37,823 bases of DNA, taken from positions 1-37,823 of the forward strand of contig USBO01000003.1 in the NCBI GenBank assembly GCA_900552955.1, written 5' to 3'. Below are positions 22,319 to 31,067 of this stretch, one piece after another. This DNA is from an uncultured Alistipes sp. GTDB taxonomy: Bacteria; Bacteroidota; Bacteroidia; Bacteroidales; Rikenellaceae. Position 1 is the first letter of the stretch; the number at the start of each line of letters is the position of its first letter. The position numbers and the translations under genes were made by a program. The notes below the pieces were generated by a model that saw only the letters and a program-made list of their open reading frames with translations, did no database searches and was not told where the DNA came from.

Positions 22319-24196
22319 TCAGCGCTCCAGCAGGGCCCGCAGAATCCCCTCCTCGTCGAATCCGCACTGCGCATACAGCTCGGCCGGCGTACCGTGTTCC
22401 ACGAACCGGTCGTCGGGAATGCCGAGCGAACGCACCGCCGTGCGGTGGCCGCGCCGATCGAAAAAGTCGCGCACGGCGCTTCCCACGCCGCCCCGCACCA
22501 CGCCGTCCTCGACAGTGACGACCCGCGCGAAACGGCGGCCCACCTCGTCGAGCAGCTCCTCGTCGAGCGGACGGGCGAAGCGCAGGTCATAGTGCGCCAC
22601 CGAAACACCCGCCTCGGCAGCCCGCACGGCAGCGCGCGCCGCCGCATTGCCCACCGGCCCGATCGTCAGCACGGCCACGTCGTCGCCCGCACGCAGGCAT
22701 CGCCCGCGTCCCACGGGCAGCGGCTCGAACGCCGCGTCGCGCCACGCCGCCCCCTCGCCCTTGCCGCGCGGATAGCGCACCACGAAGGGGGCGCCGCTCT
22801 GCAACGCCGTGTAGAGCAGGTTGCGCAGCTCGCCTTCGTCGAGCGGCGAGGCAACGATCAGGTTGGGAATGCAGCCGAAGTAGGCCAGATCGAACGCGCC
22901 GTGGTGCGTCGCGCCGTCCTCGCCCACCAGACCGCCCCGGTCGAGGCAGAGCACCACGGGCAACCGCTGGATCGCCACGTCGTGAATCACATTGTCGTAG
23001 GCCCGCTGCATGAACGACGAGTAGATGTTGCAGAAGGGGACGATCCCCGCCGCCGCCAGTCCGGCCGAGAAGGTCACGGCGTGGCCCTCGGCGATCCCCA
23101 CGTCGAAGCAGCGTTCGGGCATCGCGCGCATCAGCAGATTCATCGAACAGCCCGAAGGCATCGCGGGCGTGATCCCCACCACGCGGCGGTCGAGCCGCGC
23201 CAGATCGACGAGTGTCTGCCCGAAGACATCCTGATAGCGGTCGCGGCCGTCGGCCGAGGCGATCCGCTCGCCGGTTTCGGGGTTGAACCGTCCGGGGGCG
23301 TGCCACGCACACTGGTCGTGCTCGGCGGGCGAGTAGCCCTTGCCCTTGACCGTCATCACGTGCAGCAGCTTGGGGCCGTCGATCTCTCTGAGCGCGCGGA
23401 GCACCGTGACCAGCGCACGCACGTCGTGACCGTCGACCGGCCCGAAATAGCGGAAATTGAGGCTCTCGAACAGATTGCTGTTCTGCAGCATACCGTGCTT
23501 GACCGCGTTGCTCGCACGGCGGCAGAGCGTCAGCAGCGGCGGAACGTGGGCGAACCAGCGCCACACCCGATTCTTGAAGGCGTTGTAGCGTTTCGACGTG
23601 GAGATATGCAGCAGGTAGCTCTTCAGCGCGCCGGTGGCCTGATCGATGGCCATGTTGTTGTCGTTGAGCACGACCAGCATGTCGGTCTCGCGGCTTGCGC
23701 CGGCGTTGTTCAACCCTTCGAACGCCAGGCCGCCCGTCATGGCGCCGTCGCCGATCACGGCGATCACCTTGCGTCTCTCGCCCCGAAGCTCGGCAGCCTT
23801 GGCCATGCCGAAGGCCGCCGAGATCGACACCGACGAATGTCCCCCGCCAAAGGCGTCGCAGGGACTCTCGTCGATACGCGGAAAACCGCTGATACCTCCC
23901 GACTTGCGGTTGGTGCGGAACGCTTCGCGGCGTCCCGTGATGATCTTGTGGGCGTAGGCCTGATGGCCCACGTCCCACACCAGACGGTCGTCGGGCGTGT
24001 CGTAGACATAGTGGATCGCGGCGGTGAGCTCCACGGCGCCGAGACTCGAGGCCAGATGGCCGGGGTTGACCGCGCACTGTTCGATGATATAGCGCCGCAG
24101 CTCGTCGCAATAGAGCCGCAGTTCGTCGAGCGAGAGCCGTTTGAGATCCCGCGGCGAATCCACACGGCCGAGCCACACGTATTCCCTCTTTTCCAT
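22319..24196 (-). CDS. dxs: 1-deoxy-D-xylulose-5-phosphate synthase
   Basis: A 625-residue thiamine-diphosphate enzyme that condenses pyruvate and glyceraldehyde 3-phosphate, the first step of the non-mevalonate isoprenoid pathway. The ThDP motif begins at GDGAMTGG (149-156) and closes with NDNNMAI (178-184). HLASSLG (47-53) and GHQAYAHKIITG (77-88) are conserved substrate and cofactor positions, and the C-terminal transketolase-like half carries EGHAVTFSAG and LCLDRGGLVGEDG. Length and all landmarks are normal. Its promoter lies in the 193-nt gap shared with pyrH on the other strand. The start at 24196 fits a -7 box 7 nt upstream, so the leader may be very short. Confidence 0.97.
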   Translation of the reverse strand: MEKREYVWLGRVDSPRDLKRLSLDELRLYCDELRRYIIEQCAVNPGHLASSLGAVELTAAIHYVYDTPDDRLVWDVGHQAYAHKIITGRREAFRTNRKSGGISGFPRIDESPCDAFGGGHSSVSISAAFGMAKAAELRGERRKVIAVIGDGAMTGGLAFEGLNNAGASRETDMLVVLNDNNMAIDQATGALKSYLLHISTSKRYNAFKNRVWRWFAHVPPLLTLCRRASNAVKHGMLQNSNLFESLNFRYFGPVDGHDVRALVTVLRALREIDGPKLLHVMTVKGKGYSPAEHDQCAWHAPGRFNPETGERIASADGRDRYQDVFGQTLVDLARLDRRVVGITPAMPSGCSMNLLMRAMPERCFDVGIAEGHAVTFSAGLAAAGIVPFCNIYSSFMQRAYDNVIHDVAIQRLPVVLCLDRGGLVGEDGATHHGAFDLAYFGCIPNLIVASPLDEGELRNLLYTALQSGAPFVVRYPRGKGEGAAWRDAAFEPLPVGRGRCLRAGDDVAVLTIGPVGNAAARAAVRAAEAGVSVAHYDLRFARPLDEELLDEVGRRFARVVTVEDGVVRGGVGSAVRDFFDRRGHRTAVRSLGIPDDRFVEHGTPAELYAQCGFDEEGILRALLER

Positions 24197-24202
24197 ACCT
24201 TA

Positions 24203-24233
24203 CAAAGGTAATACTTTCCGCGCGAAAGTGAAA
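24203..24233 (-). promoter_or_regulatory. Promoter of dxs
   Basis: On the minus strand TTTC (24233-24230, one base off TTTG), a 19-nt gap, then TACCTTTG (24210-24203), which ends 6 nt before the ATG. Confidence 0.5.
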
Positions 24234-24348
24234 ACATCGCCCCGAATTTATGGGCACAGCAGCACGCAATGACACGCCGCAGACCGTATCGCAGGCACAC
24301 TGTCCGAGAAAGAAAGGGTACGGCGCGTCGTTATTTCGGATTTTTTCG

Positions 24349-24356
24349 TATCTTCG
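24349..24356 (+). promoter_or_regulatory. Promoter -7 box of pyrH
   Basis: TATCTTCG, one base off TAnnTTTG, 33 nt before the ATG. No -33 element fits. Confidence 0.4.
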
Positions 24357-24389
24357 CGTAACGGATAACACGTAAAAACGTACAATACG

Positions 24390-25097
24390 ATGAAATACAA
24401 CCGAATACTTCTCAAACTCAGCGGCGAGTCGCTGCAGGGTGCACAGGGGTACGGCCTTTCGACCGAGGTGCTCCACTCCTATGCCGAGCAGATCGGGCAG
24501 GCCGCCGCTGCGGGCGTCCAGATCGCCGTGGTGATCGGCGGCGGCAACATCTTCCGCGGGATGCAGGGCGCCCGGCGGGGATTCGACCGCGTGAAGGGCG
24601 ACCAGATGGGGATGCTGGCCACGGTCATCAACTCGCTGGCGCTGCAGTCGGCGCTCGAGGACAACGGCGTGCGGGCCCGCGTGCTCACGTCGATCCGCAT
24701 GGAGCCCATCGGCGAATACTACTCCAAGACACGCGCGCTGGAGTGCCTGGCCGCAGGCGAAGTGGTCATCATCGGCGGCGGGACGTCGAACCCCTTCTTC
24801 ACGACCGACTCGGCGGCGGCGCTGCGGGCCGGCGAGATCGAGGCCGAAGTCGAGCTCAAGGGCACCCGCGTGGACGGCGTCTACACGGCCGACCCCGAGA
24901 AAGACCCGACGGCCGTGAAGTTCGAGGCCATCACCTTCGACGAGGTCTACGAACGTCGGCTCAAGGTGATGGATCTGACCGCCTTCACGCTCTGCAAGGA
25001 GAACCGGATGCCCATCGAGGTCTTCGACATGGACACCCGCGGCAACCTGATGCACCTGCTCGCGGGCGAGAGGATCGGCACGCTGGTACACCTTTAA
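24390..25097 (+). CDS. pyrH: UMP kinase
   Basis: A 235-residue amino acid kinase family enzyme that phosphorylates UMP to UDP with ATP. The signature LLKLSGESL (7-15), the GGGNIFRG loop (50-57), GDQMGMLAT (69-77) and the uridylate-binding GGGTSNPFFTTDSAA are all present. It heads a plus-strand operon with a TlpA-like gene (13-nt gap) and frr. The pyrH-frr pairing is widespread in bacteria and supports the call. The divergent neighbour is dxs. Confidence 0.97.
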   Translation: MKYNRILLKLSGESLQGAQGYGLSTEVLHSYAEQIGQAAAAGVQIAVVIGGGNIFRGMQGARRGFDRVKGDQMGMLATVINSLALQSALEDNGVRARVLTSIRMEPIGEYYSKTRALECLAAGEVVIIGGGTSNPFFTTDSAAALRAGEIEAEVELKGTRVDGVYTADPEKDPTAVKFEAITFDEVYERRLKVMDLTAFTLCKENRMPIEVFDMDTRGNLMHLLAGERIGTLVHL

Positions 25098-25110
25098 CCG
25101 AACGAAGCAT

Positions 25111-25728
25111 ATGGCACGCAAGAGAGCGAACAACCGGATGCTGGTCATCCTGCTGGTGCTGACCGCGGCGGTCTGCATCGCATTATGGTACGCCGACAAG
25201 GTCGAGCGCGAGGGACTCGCGGTCGGAGCCGCCGCCACCGAACAGCCGGCTGCGCCGAACGACGAAACGGCCGAGGTCGCCGCCGCGACGCTCGTCAGGG
25301 AGGGAGCCGAGGCACCCGATTTCACCGTCGAGATGATCGGCGGCGGCACGACCACGCTGAGCGACCTGCGCGGGAAGGTCGTGCTGCTCAACTTCTGGGC
25401 GACGTGGTGTCCGCCCTGCCGCGAGGAGCTGAGCCATGCGCAGCGGCAGTTCGTCGACCGCTTCGCGGGGCGGGAATTCGTCTTCCTGCCCGTGGCACGG
25501 GGCGAAACGCGTGCGGCGGTCGAGGCGTTCCGCGCCAAGACGGGCTACGCCTTCGCAATGGGGCTCGATCCCGACGAGACGATCTACAAACGCTATGCGA
25601 CGCGCTTCATCCCGCGCAACTTCCTCATCGACCGCACGGGCCGCGTGGTGAAAGTCTCCGCCGGCTACGAAGAGGAGGAACTGGCTGCGCTGGTGCAGGC
25701 GATCGAAGCGGAAATTCAGCGGAAATAA
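25111..25728 (+). CDS. TlpA-type thiol-disulfide oxidoreductase
   Basis: A 205-residue membrane-anchored thioredoxin. A basic N-terminus and one hydrophobic helix (10-26) place the rest in the periplasm. The AhpC/TSA-TlpA domain begins at GAEAPDF (65-71), carries the active site WCPPC (99-103) and has the cis-proline loop FIPRNFLI (167-174). Such proteins reduce or shuttle disulfides in exported or c-type cytochrome proteins. It lies between pyrH and frr, 13 nt after one and 19 nt before the other. That place is unusual for a thioredoxin and may only reflect operon growth. The substrate is unknown. Confidence 0.9.
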   Translation: MARKRANNRMLVILLVLTAAVCIALWYADKVEREGLAVGAAATEQPAAPNDETAEVAAATLVREGAEAPDFTVEMIGGGTTTLSDLRGKVVLLNFWATWCPPCREELSHAQRQFVDRFAGREFVFLPVARGETRAAVEAFRAKTGYAFAMGLDPDETIYKRYATRFIPRNFLIDRTGRVVKVSAGYEEEELAALVQAIEAEIQRK

Positions 25729-25747
25729 CTCAACAACAGACAAGGAT

Positions 25748-26308
25748 ATGGCAGATACCAAAACGATTATGACCGACGTCGAAGGGCGTATGCAGCGCGC
25801 TATCGACCACCTCGACGAGGAACTCAACAACGTCCGCGCCGGCAAGGCGTCGCCCAACGTCCTCAACGGCGTCATGGTGGACTACTACGGCTCGATGACC
25901 CCCGTATCGGGCGTGGCGAGCGTGACCGTGCCCGATGCCAAGACGATCCTCATCCAGCCGTGGGACAAGAAGATGATCAAGCCGATCGAGAAGGCCATCA
26001 TCGACTCCAACATCGGCCTCACACCCTCGAACAACGGCGAGCAGATTCTGCTGTCGATTCCGCCGCTCACCGAGGAGCGCCGCAAGGGGCTCGTGAAGCA
26101 GATCCGTCAGGAAGCCGAGACGGCCCGCGTCAGCCTGCGCAACGCCCGCCGCGACGCCGTGGAGGCTTTCAAGAAGGCACAGAAGGAGGGAATGCCCGAA
26201 GACGAATCGAAAGACGGCGAAACGCAGGTTCAGAAGTCGCTCGAGAAGTTCTCGAAGCTGATCGACGCCGCCCTCGACCGCAAGGAGAAGGAGATCATGA
26301 AGGTCTGA
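25748..26308 (+). CDS. frr: Ribosome recycling factor
   Basis: A 186-residue protein that, with EF-G, splits ribosomes after termination. Normal length and landmarks: LDEELNNVRAGKASPNVLNGV (22-42) in the helical domain, MTPVSGVASVTVPDAKTILIQPWD in the second domain, and EERRKGLVKQIRQEAETARVSLRNARRDA. It is the last gene of the pyrH operon and ends at a strong terminator. Confidence 0.97.
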   Translation: MADTKTIMTDVEGRMQRAIDHLDEELNNVRAGKASPNVLNGVMVDYYGSMTPVSGVASVTVPDAKTILIQPWDKKMIKPIEKAIIDSNIGLTPSNNGEQILLSIPPLTEERRKGLVKQIRQEAETARVSLRNARRDAVEAFKKAQKEGMPEDESKDGETQVQKSLEKFSKLIDAALDRKEKEIMKV

Positions 26309-26328
26309 CCACCCTCCGCAACTCACCG

Positions 26329-26364
26329 CAGCGGGGTCTTACGGATGCAAGTAAGGCCCCGCTG
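26329..26364 (+). terminator. Terminator of the pyrH-frr operon
   Basis: A 14-bp stem (CAGCGGGGTCTTAC, 26329-26342, with 26351-26364; one G-T pair) and an 8-nt loop, followed by TGTTGTT. It is one of the best terminators in the window. Confidence 0.85.
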
Positions 26365-26665
26365 TGTTGTTATGCACGCCGCCGGATCCGCCCCTCGCCA
26401 GCGCGGGAAGACGTTCGTGGCAGCCAGCCGGTCAAACATCCTGCGAAAAAAACGGAACTGACGATTCGTAATCCGAAGAGCGAATATCCCTCCGATCTTT
26501 CGCAAAGTCGGGCTTCGGGCTTCCGAACAGGGCGGAAACAGAGCCCGCACCGATAGAAACAGTCAGCATAAGCATCAGAGAAACAAATGCTTCGATGCGC
26601 GTTTTCGTTTTTTTTATCTTATATTTGCGAAAAGCATCAGAACCGTTTCACCAAATCCAGAACTT
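26365..26665. other. Intergenic stretch before the surface lipoprotein
   Basis: About 300 nt with no supported gene. A -7 box (TATATTTG, 26620-26627) lies 38 nt before the lipoprotein start. Nothing else was recognised. Confidence 0.6.
26620..26627 (+). promoter_or_regulatory. Promoter -7 box of the surface lipoprotein
   Basis: TATATTTG within an AT-rich stretch. There is no clear TTTG 19 nt upstream. Confidence 0.5.
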
Positions 26666-28342
26666 ATGAGAAGACTATTCGCACTTCTGACCGGTCTGTG
26701 CCTGACGCTGGCCGGCTGCAACGACGCGTACGACGATTCGGAACTCGTCAAACGCATGGACGACTTCGAGCAGCGGCTCGCTAAACTCGAACGGCTCTGC
26801 AACGACATGAACACCAATCTCGGGTCGATGCAGACCATCGTCACGGCACTCGACAACGGCGATTACATCACCTCGGTCGAACCGCTCACCGAGAACGGAG
26901 CCGTCGTCGGCTATACGTTGAAATTCGCCAAAGGGAAGCCCATCGTCATCTACAACGGCAAATCCGGCACGGCACCCGTCATCGCCGTCAGGAAAGACGC
27001 CGACGGCATCTACTACTGGACGCTCGACGGCGAATGGCTCACCGGCGACGACGGAAAGAAACTCCCCGTATCGGGCGACGCCGTCGCCCCGAAGCTCAGG
27101 ATCGAGGAGGATTATTGGTACATCTCCTACGACGACGGCGCCACGTGGACGCAGCTCGGAAAGGCGTCCGGCGAAGACGGAAAGGATGCCGCGGGAATCG
27201 AGATCGACATGGACGAGAACTACGTCTACTTCACACTCCCCGGAGGGCAGACCGTGACCGTACCCAGGGTCGGAGGAGGGGATACCCCCGCACCCGCCGT
27301 GCCGCACATCCTCTACGCCGCCGGACAGGAGCTGGTGCCCGGGAAAGACTACTTCTACGCCACGATCTGGCGCGACGGCAAGCGCTTTCCGCTGAGCGAC
27401 GGCTCGGCCGACGCCTTCTGCAACGCGGTTTGCACCGCGGGGCGCGACGTCTACGTAGTCGGCTGCGAGGCCATCGGCGATCTGGTCGACGACGGCTATT
27501 ACGAGCCTTACCATCAGAACGTCGCCGTCCTCTGGCACTTCAAGACCGGCGACGAGGCGAACGCCGTCCGCACGTCGCTCAGCAGCGGCGAATACGCCAC
27601 CTCGCCCGTCGCCGTCGCAGCGAGCAACGGCAACGTCTACGCCGCCGGATTCGAATCGCCCGCCGTCGACCGTCGCGCCGTGTGGTGGAAGAACGGCCAG
27701 ATGGAATATCTGTCCGACGGCTCGACCGATGCACGGGCCTACTGCATCCTGGCCGACGGCGACGACGTGTACGTGGGAGGCTACCTACAGCCCGCCGACA
27801 ACAAACGGGGCGGCATCGCACGCATCTGGAAAAACGGCACGCCGCAGGATCTGACCGACGGCGCGACGCTGGCCAAAGTCAACGCCCTGTGCATGGACAA
27901 CGGCGTGTTGTACGCTGCCGGAGCCGAGAAAACCACCGACGGCCGCTGGAAAGGCGTGCTGTGGCGCGACGGCCAGCCGACCTACTTCACCGACGAGGTC
28001 GGCACCGAAGTGACGGGGCTGCACGTCGTCGATGGCCGCTACATCATCGAAGGCAACATGACCGACCCGTCGGGCGACATACTCGCCTGCATCTGGACCA
28101 ACGATGGGGTGCAGGTGGTCTCCGAGGGGCTGTCGCTGTGTCAGGGCGTCGGCCTGGCTGTTGCGGGAAGAGACCTCTATGTCGCCGGCAACGAAGCGGC
28201 CGGATTCGACTACACCACCTTCGAGGAGATCAACCGCGCCTACGTATGGAAGAACGGCGAAGCGCAGAGCCTCGAAACGATCAGTCCCAACAACTTCTCG
28301 CTGTGGGGAATCGCCTGCGCATTCGTCGAGGCACAGGGGTGA
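26666..28342 (+). CDS. Surface lipoprotein: DUF4988 domain plus beta-propeller-like repeats
   Basis: A 558-residue secreted lipoprotein. LTLAGC (13-18) is the lipobox with C18, and acidic residues follow it, as in surface-exposed Bacteroidetes lipoproteins. Residues 25-60 are a short coiled coil, and about 25-210 form the DUF4988 (PL29-lyase N-terminal) module: ALDNGDYITSVEPL and YYWTLDGEWLTGDDGKKLPV are its hallmarks. The rest (about 215-555) is a set of about six or seven repeats built on VYxAGxE, W+NG and LSDGS, best read as a beta-propeller. No catalytic residues were recognised and no lyase domain follows, so it may bind or display rather than cleave. It stands alone, with its own promoter and terminator. 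Confidence 0.82.
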   Translation: MRRLFALLTGLCLTLAGCNDAYDDSELVKRMDDFEQRLAKLERLCNDMNTNLGSMQTIVTALDNGDYITSVEPLTENGAVVGYTLKFAKGKPIVIYNGKSGTAPVIAVRKDADGIYYWTLDGEWLTGDDGKKLPVSGDAVAPKLRIEEDYWYISYDDGATWTQLGKASGEDGKDAAGIEIDMDENYVYFTLPGGQTVTVPRVGGGDTPAPAVPHILYAAGQELVPGKDYFYATIWRDGKRFPLSDGSADAFCNAVCTAGRDVYVVGCEAIGDLVDDGYYEPYHQNVAVLWHFKTGDEANAVRTSLSSGEYATSPVAVAASNGNVYAAGFESPAVDRRAVWWKNGQMEYLSDGSTDARAYCILADGDDVYVGGYLQPADNKRGGIARIWKNGTPQDLTDGATLAKVNALCMDNGVLYAAGAEKTTDGRWKGVLWRDGQPTYFTDEVGTEVTGLHVVDGRYIIEGNMTDPSGDILACIWTNDGVQVVSEGLSLCQGVGLAVAGRDLYVAGNEAAGFDYTTFEEINRAYVWKNGEAQSLETISPNNFSLWGIACAFVEAQG

Positions 28343-28379
28343 CCTGCACCGGTCGGTTCGGCCGGACCGACCACGAACA

Positions 28380-28414
28380 GAGCGTCTCGGCACGGAAACC
28401 GTACCGAGACGCTC
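28380..28414. terminator. Terminator with T-run after the lipoprotein gene
   Basis: An 11-bp stem (GAGCGTCTCGG, 28380-28390, with 28404-28414), one mismatch, four more pairs and a 3-nt loop, followed by GTTTTT. It can also serve the convergent DeoR gene. Confidence 0.85.
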
Positions 28415-28430
28415 GTTTTTCACCGCTCCG

Positions 28431-29231
28431 TCACTCGTTGCGTCTGACCGGAACGACCGTCACGTCGACGCCCGACTCCTGCAACCGCTCGATGACAGAG
28501 GCGGGGGCCCGATCATCGGTGATGATCTGATCGACGGCACTCATGTCGCAGATCTTGCTGAAACCCCGACGACCGAATTTCGACGAGTCGGCCAGCACGA
28601 TCACCTTCTGCACCGAGGCGATCATCTGCTTGTGAAGACTCGCCTCGATGTGGTTGGTCGTCGTCACACCGTAGTCGAGATCGACGCCGTCGACACCCAT
28701 GAAGAGCTTGCTGCACGAGAGGCTGCCCAGCATCTGCTCGGCGAACGGCCCCAAGACCGACAGCGAGCTGCGCCGCACCATGCCCCCCAACTGGATCACA
28801 TCCACCGAGCGGCGCGTCGAGAGCTCCGAGGCCACGCTGAACGCCGAGGTGATGACCGTGAGCCGGTCGTTCTGGCCGATCTCGCGCACCAAGGCGAGCG
28901 TGGTCGTCCCCGAGGCGACCATGATCGTATCGTCGGGGCCGATCAGCCGCGCGGCATAGGCGCCGATGGCATGTTTCTCGTCGGCATAGAGCTTCTCCTT
29001 TTCGGCCACCGAGCGGTCGTTGATATAGCGGTTCACGAGAATCGCCGAGCCGTGCACGCGGTAGAGCATGTGCTGCTCCTCGAGCATCGTAAGATCCTTG
29101 CGGATCGTCACCTCCGAGACCTTCATCAGCGAGGAGAGCGTCGCCACCGACACGGCATTCTGCTGGCGCATGATCTCCATAATGCGGTTCTGGCGTTCGT
29201 TCAGATGGATCACCTTGTCCGTATCCTTCAT
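28431..29231 (-). CDS. DeoR/GlpR family transcriptional regulator
   Basis: A 266-residue repressor-type regulator. The N-terminal winged HTH (about 13-60) has RQNRIMEIMRQQNAVSVATL and SEVTIRKDLTMLEE. The C-terminal sugar-phosphate sensor domain shows VASGTTTLALVREI, ITSAFSVASEL and LGGMVRRSSLSVLGP, all typical of DeoR effector domains. The ATG at 29231 gives the usual start; the frame is open for another 12 codons upstream. A -7 box is found at 29304-29311. No sugar operon lies beside it, so targets cannot be named from the window. Confidence 0.92.
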   Translation of the reverse strand: MKDTDKVIHLNERQNRIMEIMRQQNAVSVATLSSLMKVSEVTIRKDLTMLEEQHMLYRVHGSAILVNRYINDRSVAEKEKLYADEKHAIGAYAARLIGPDDTIMVASGTTTLALVREIGQNDRLTVITSAFSVASELSTRRSVDVIQLGGMVRRSSLSVLGPFAEQMLGSLSCSKLFMGVDGVDLDYGVTTTNHIEASLHKQMIASVQKVIVLADSSKFGRRGFSKICDMSAVDQIITDDRAPASVIERLQESGVDVTVVPVRRNE

Positions 29232-29303
29232 CGTTCGTCGAGTGTTTGAGATTGCATTCCGCCGCACACTGCAATCGGAGCGGGCCGCGGGGACTATTCT
29301 CTA

Positions 29304-29311
29304 CAAAAATA
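29304..29311 (-). promoter_or_regulatory. Promoter -7 box of the DeoR gene
   Basis: TATTTTTG on the minus strand, about 72 nt before the ATG. No matching -33 element was found. Confidence 0.45.
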
Positions 29312-29430
29312 ACGAAAAATATCGGATTCGGAACGCCCCGTCCGATTTTTCGTTCTCCGCCCGCCGTAACGCAACGGTGCAGCGCTCCGCCCCTGCCGGC
29401 CCGGGCACACCGGCCGCCCTCCCCCAAAAA

Positions 29431-29463
29431 CATACGGGCGATCCGCAGCGGACCGCCCGTATG
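29431..29463 (-). terminator. Terminator of the ribosomal operon
   Basis: CATACGGGCG (29431-29440) pairs with 29454-29463, and four inner pairs add to the stem. On the minus strand TTTTTGGGG follows. It lies 18 nt beyond the L17 stop. Confidence 0.88.
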
Positions 29464-29481
29464 AATGGGGAACGAAGAGAC

Positions 29482-30051
29482 TTACATCTTCTTGCCGACG
29501 TTGGTCTTCTTGGCGACCTTCGCAGCACCGGCTTTCACCGCAGCGGACTTGGGAGCCGCCTTCGGCTTCGTCTCGACGACCTTCGCATCCTCGACGGCGT
29601 CGGTCTTCTTGGCAGCGGGCTTGCGCGAACGGCGCGTCTTGGGCTTCGCCTCGGCGGACGGAGCGGACGGCGTCACGCCCAGCGTGTAGGCTTCGTTGAA
29701 GTCCACGAACTCGATGATGCACATGTCGGCGGCATCGCCCAGACGGAAACCGGTCTTCAGAATGCGGGTGTAACCGCCCGGACGCTCGGCGATCTTCGGC
29801 GCGATCGTGCGGAACAGCTCCGTCACGGCCTCCTTCTGCTTGAGGTACGAGAATACCGTACGACGCTGGTGCGTGGTGTCCTCCTTCGACTTGGTCACCA
29901 GCGGCTCGACGAACTGACGCAGCGCCTTGGCTTTGGCCACCGTCGTCTCGATGCGCTTGTGCAGGATGAGCGACGATGCCATGTTCGACATCAGGGCCTT
30001 GCGGTGTCCCGCCTGACGCCCGAGGTGGTTGAAATTCTTATTATGTCTCAT
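29482..30051 (-). CDS. rplQ: Ribosomal protein L17
   Basis: 189 residues. The conserved L17 core occupies about 1-125 (MRHNKNFNHLGRQAGHRKAL, HKRIETTVAKAKALR). The remaining 60 residues are an Ala/Lys/Pro-rich tail (PAAKKTD, KPKAAPKSAAVK) with low complexity. L17 lies near the exit of the peptide tunnel. It is the last gene of the operon, 2 nt after rpoA. Confidence 0.97.
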   Translation of the reverse strand: MRHNKNFNHLGRQAGHRKALMSNMASSLILHKRIETTVAKAKALRQFVEPLVTKSKEDTTHQRRTVFSYLKQKEAVTELFRTIAPKIAERPGGYTRILKTGFRLGDAADMCIIEFVDFNEAYTLGVTPSAPSAEAKPKTRRSRKPAAKKTDAVEDAKVVETKPKAAPKSAAVKAGAAKVAKKTNVGKKM

Positions 30052-30053
30052 AA

Positions 30054-31046
30054 TTAGTCTTTATCAAGTTTGTAAATAGATACGTCCATTCCGAACTTCA
30101 GATTGAGCGAGGCGAGCAGCTCGTCCAATTCCGTCAGCGACTTCTTGCCGAAGTTGCGGAACTTCAGCAGGTCGTTGCGGTTCAGACGCACCAGATCGCC
30201 CACCGTGTCGACGTCGGCGGCCTTCAGGCAGTTGAGCGCGCGAACGCTCAGATCCTGATCCGACAGCTTGGTCTTCAGCAGCTGACGCATGTGCAGCACG
30301 TCCTCGTCGAACTCCTCGGCGCCGTTGTTGTCCTCCATGTTGAGCGTGATCTTCTCGTCGGAGAAGAGCATGAAGTGCTGGATGAGGATCTTGGCCGCCT
30401 CCTTCAACGCATCCTTCGGATGAATCGAACCGTCGGTAGTAATCTCCAAATTCAACTTCTCGTAGTCGGTTTTCTGCTCCACGCGGTAGTTCTCGATCGC
30501 ATACTTCACGTTCTTGATCGGCGTGAAGATCGAATCGATGGGCAGCGTACCGAATTCGCACTCGGCAGGGGTATTCTCCTCTGCGGGAACGTAGCCGCGG
30601 CCCTTACCGATCGTAAGGGTGATCTGCATCTTGGTTCCGGGTGCGAGATGGCAAATGACCAACTCGGGATTGAGTACCTTGAAGAAAGAGAGGTAGTTCG
30701 AAATATATCCTGCGGTCAGCTCCGTCACGCCCGCCACGTTGACCGACACCTTCTCGGCATCCTGATTGTCGACCGTGCGGATGAAACGGATTTTCTTGAG
30801 ATTCAGGATAATGTCTATCATACCCTCCATCACCCCGGGGATCGCAGCAAACTCATGGTCTACACCGGACACCTTGACCGTCGTGATCGCATATCCCTCC
30901 AGCGAGGAGAGCAGGATACGGCGCAAAGCGTTGCCGATGGTCATTCCGAATCCGGGCTCCAGCGGTCGGAACTCGAACTTTCCGAACGATGAAGTGGACT
31001 CAAGCATGATAACCTTTTCAGGTTTCTGGAATGCTAATATTGCCAT
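30054..31046 (-). CDS. rpoA: RNA polymerase alpha subunit
   Basis: 330 residues. The N-terminal assembly domain (about 1-230) has GFGMTIGNALRRILLSSLEG. The C-terminal domain (about 250-320) has DLSVRALNCLKAADVDTVGDL and LKFRNFGKKSLTELDE, used for activator and UP-element contacts. It lies between rpsD and rplQ, the normal alpha-operon order. Confidence 0.98.
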   Translation of the reverse strand: MAILAFQKPEKVIMLESTSSFGKFEFRPLEPGFGMTIGNALRRILLSSLEGYAITTVKVSGVDHEFAAIPGVMEGMIDIILNLKKIRFIRTVDNQDAEKVSVNVAGVTELTAGYISNYLSFFKVLNPELVICHLAPGTKMQITLTIGKGRGYVPAEENTPAECEFGTLPIDSIFTPIKNVKYAIENYRVEQKTDYEKLNLEITTDGSIHPKDALKEAAKILIQHFMLFSDEKITLNMEDNNGAEEFDEDVLHMRQLLKTKLSDQDLSVRALNCLKAADVDTVGDLVRLNRNDLLKFRNFGKKSLTELDELLASLNLKFGMDVSIYKLDKD

Positions 31047-31067
31047 AAAGAATTCGTTGTTAGATTA

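Noticed and set aside
22587..25538. 983-codon open frame on the minus strand across dxs and pyrH
   Set aside because: It overlaps dxs in another frame and crosses the pyrH gene on the opposite strand; composition is of the shadow type.
26365..26665. A second small RNA in the gap after frr
   Set aside because: Apart from the -7 box at 26620-26627 that serves the lipoprotein, no promoter-terminator pair was found.
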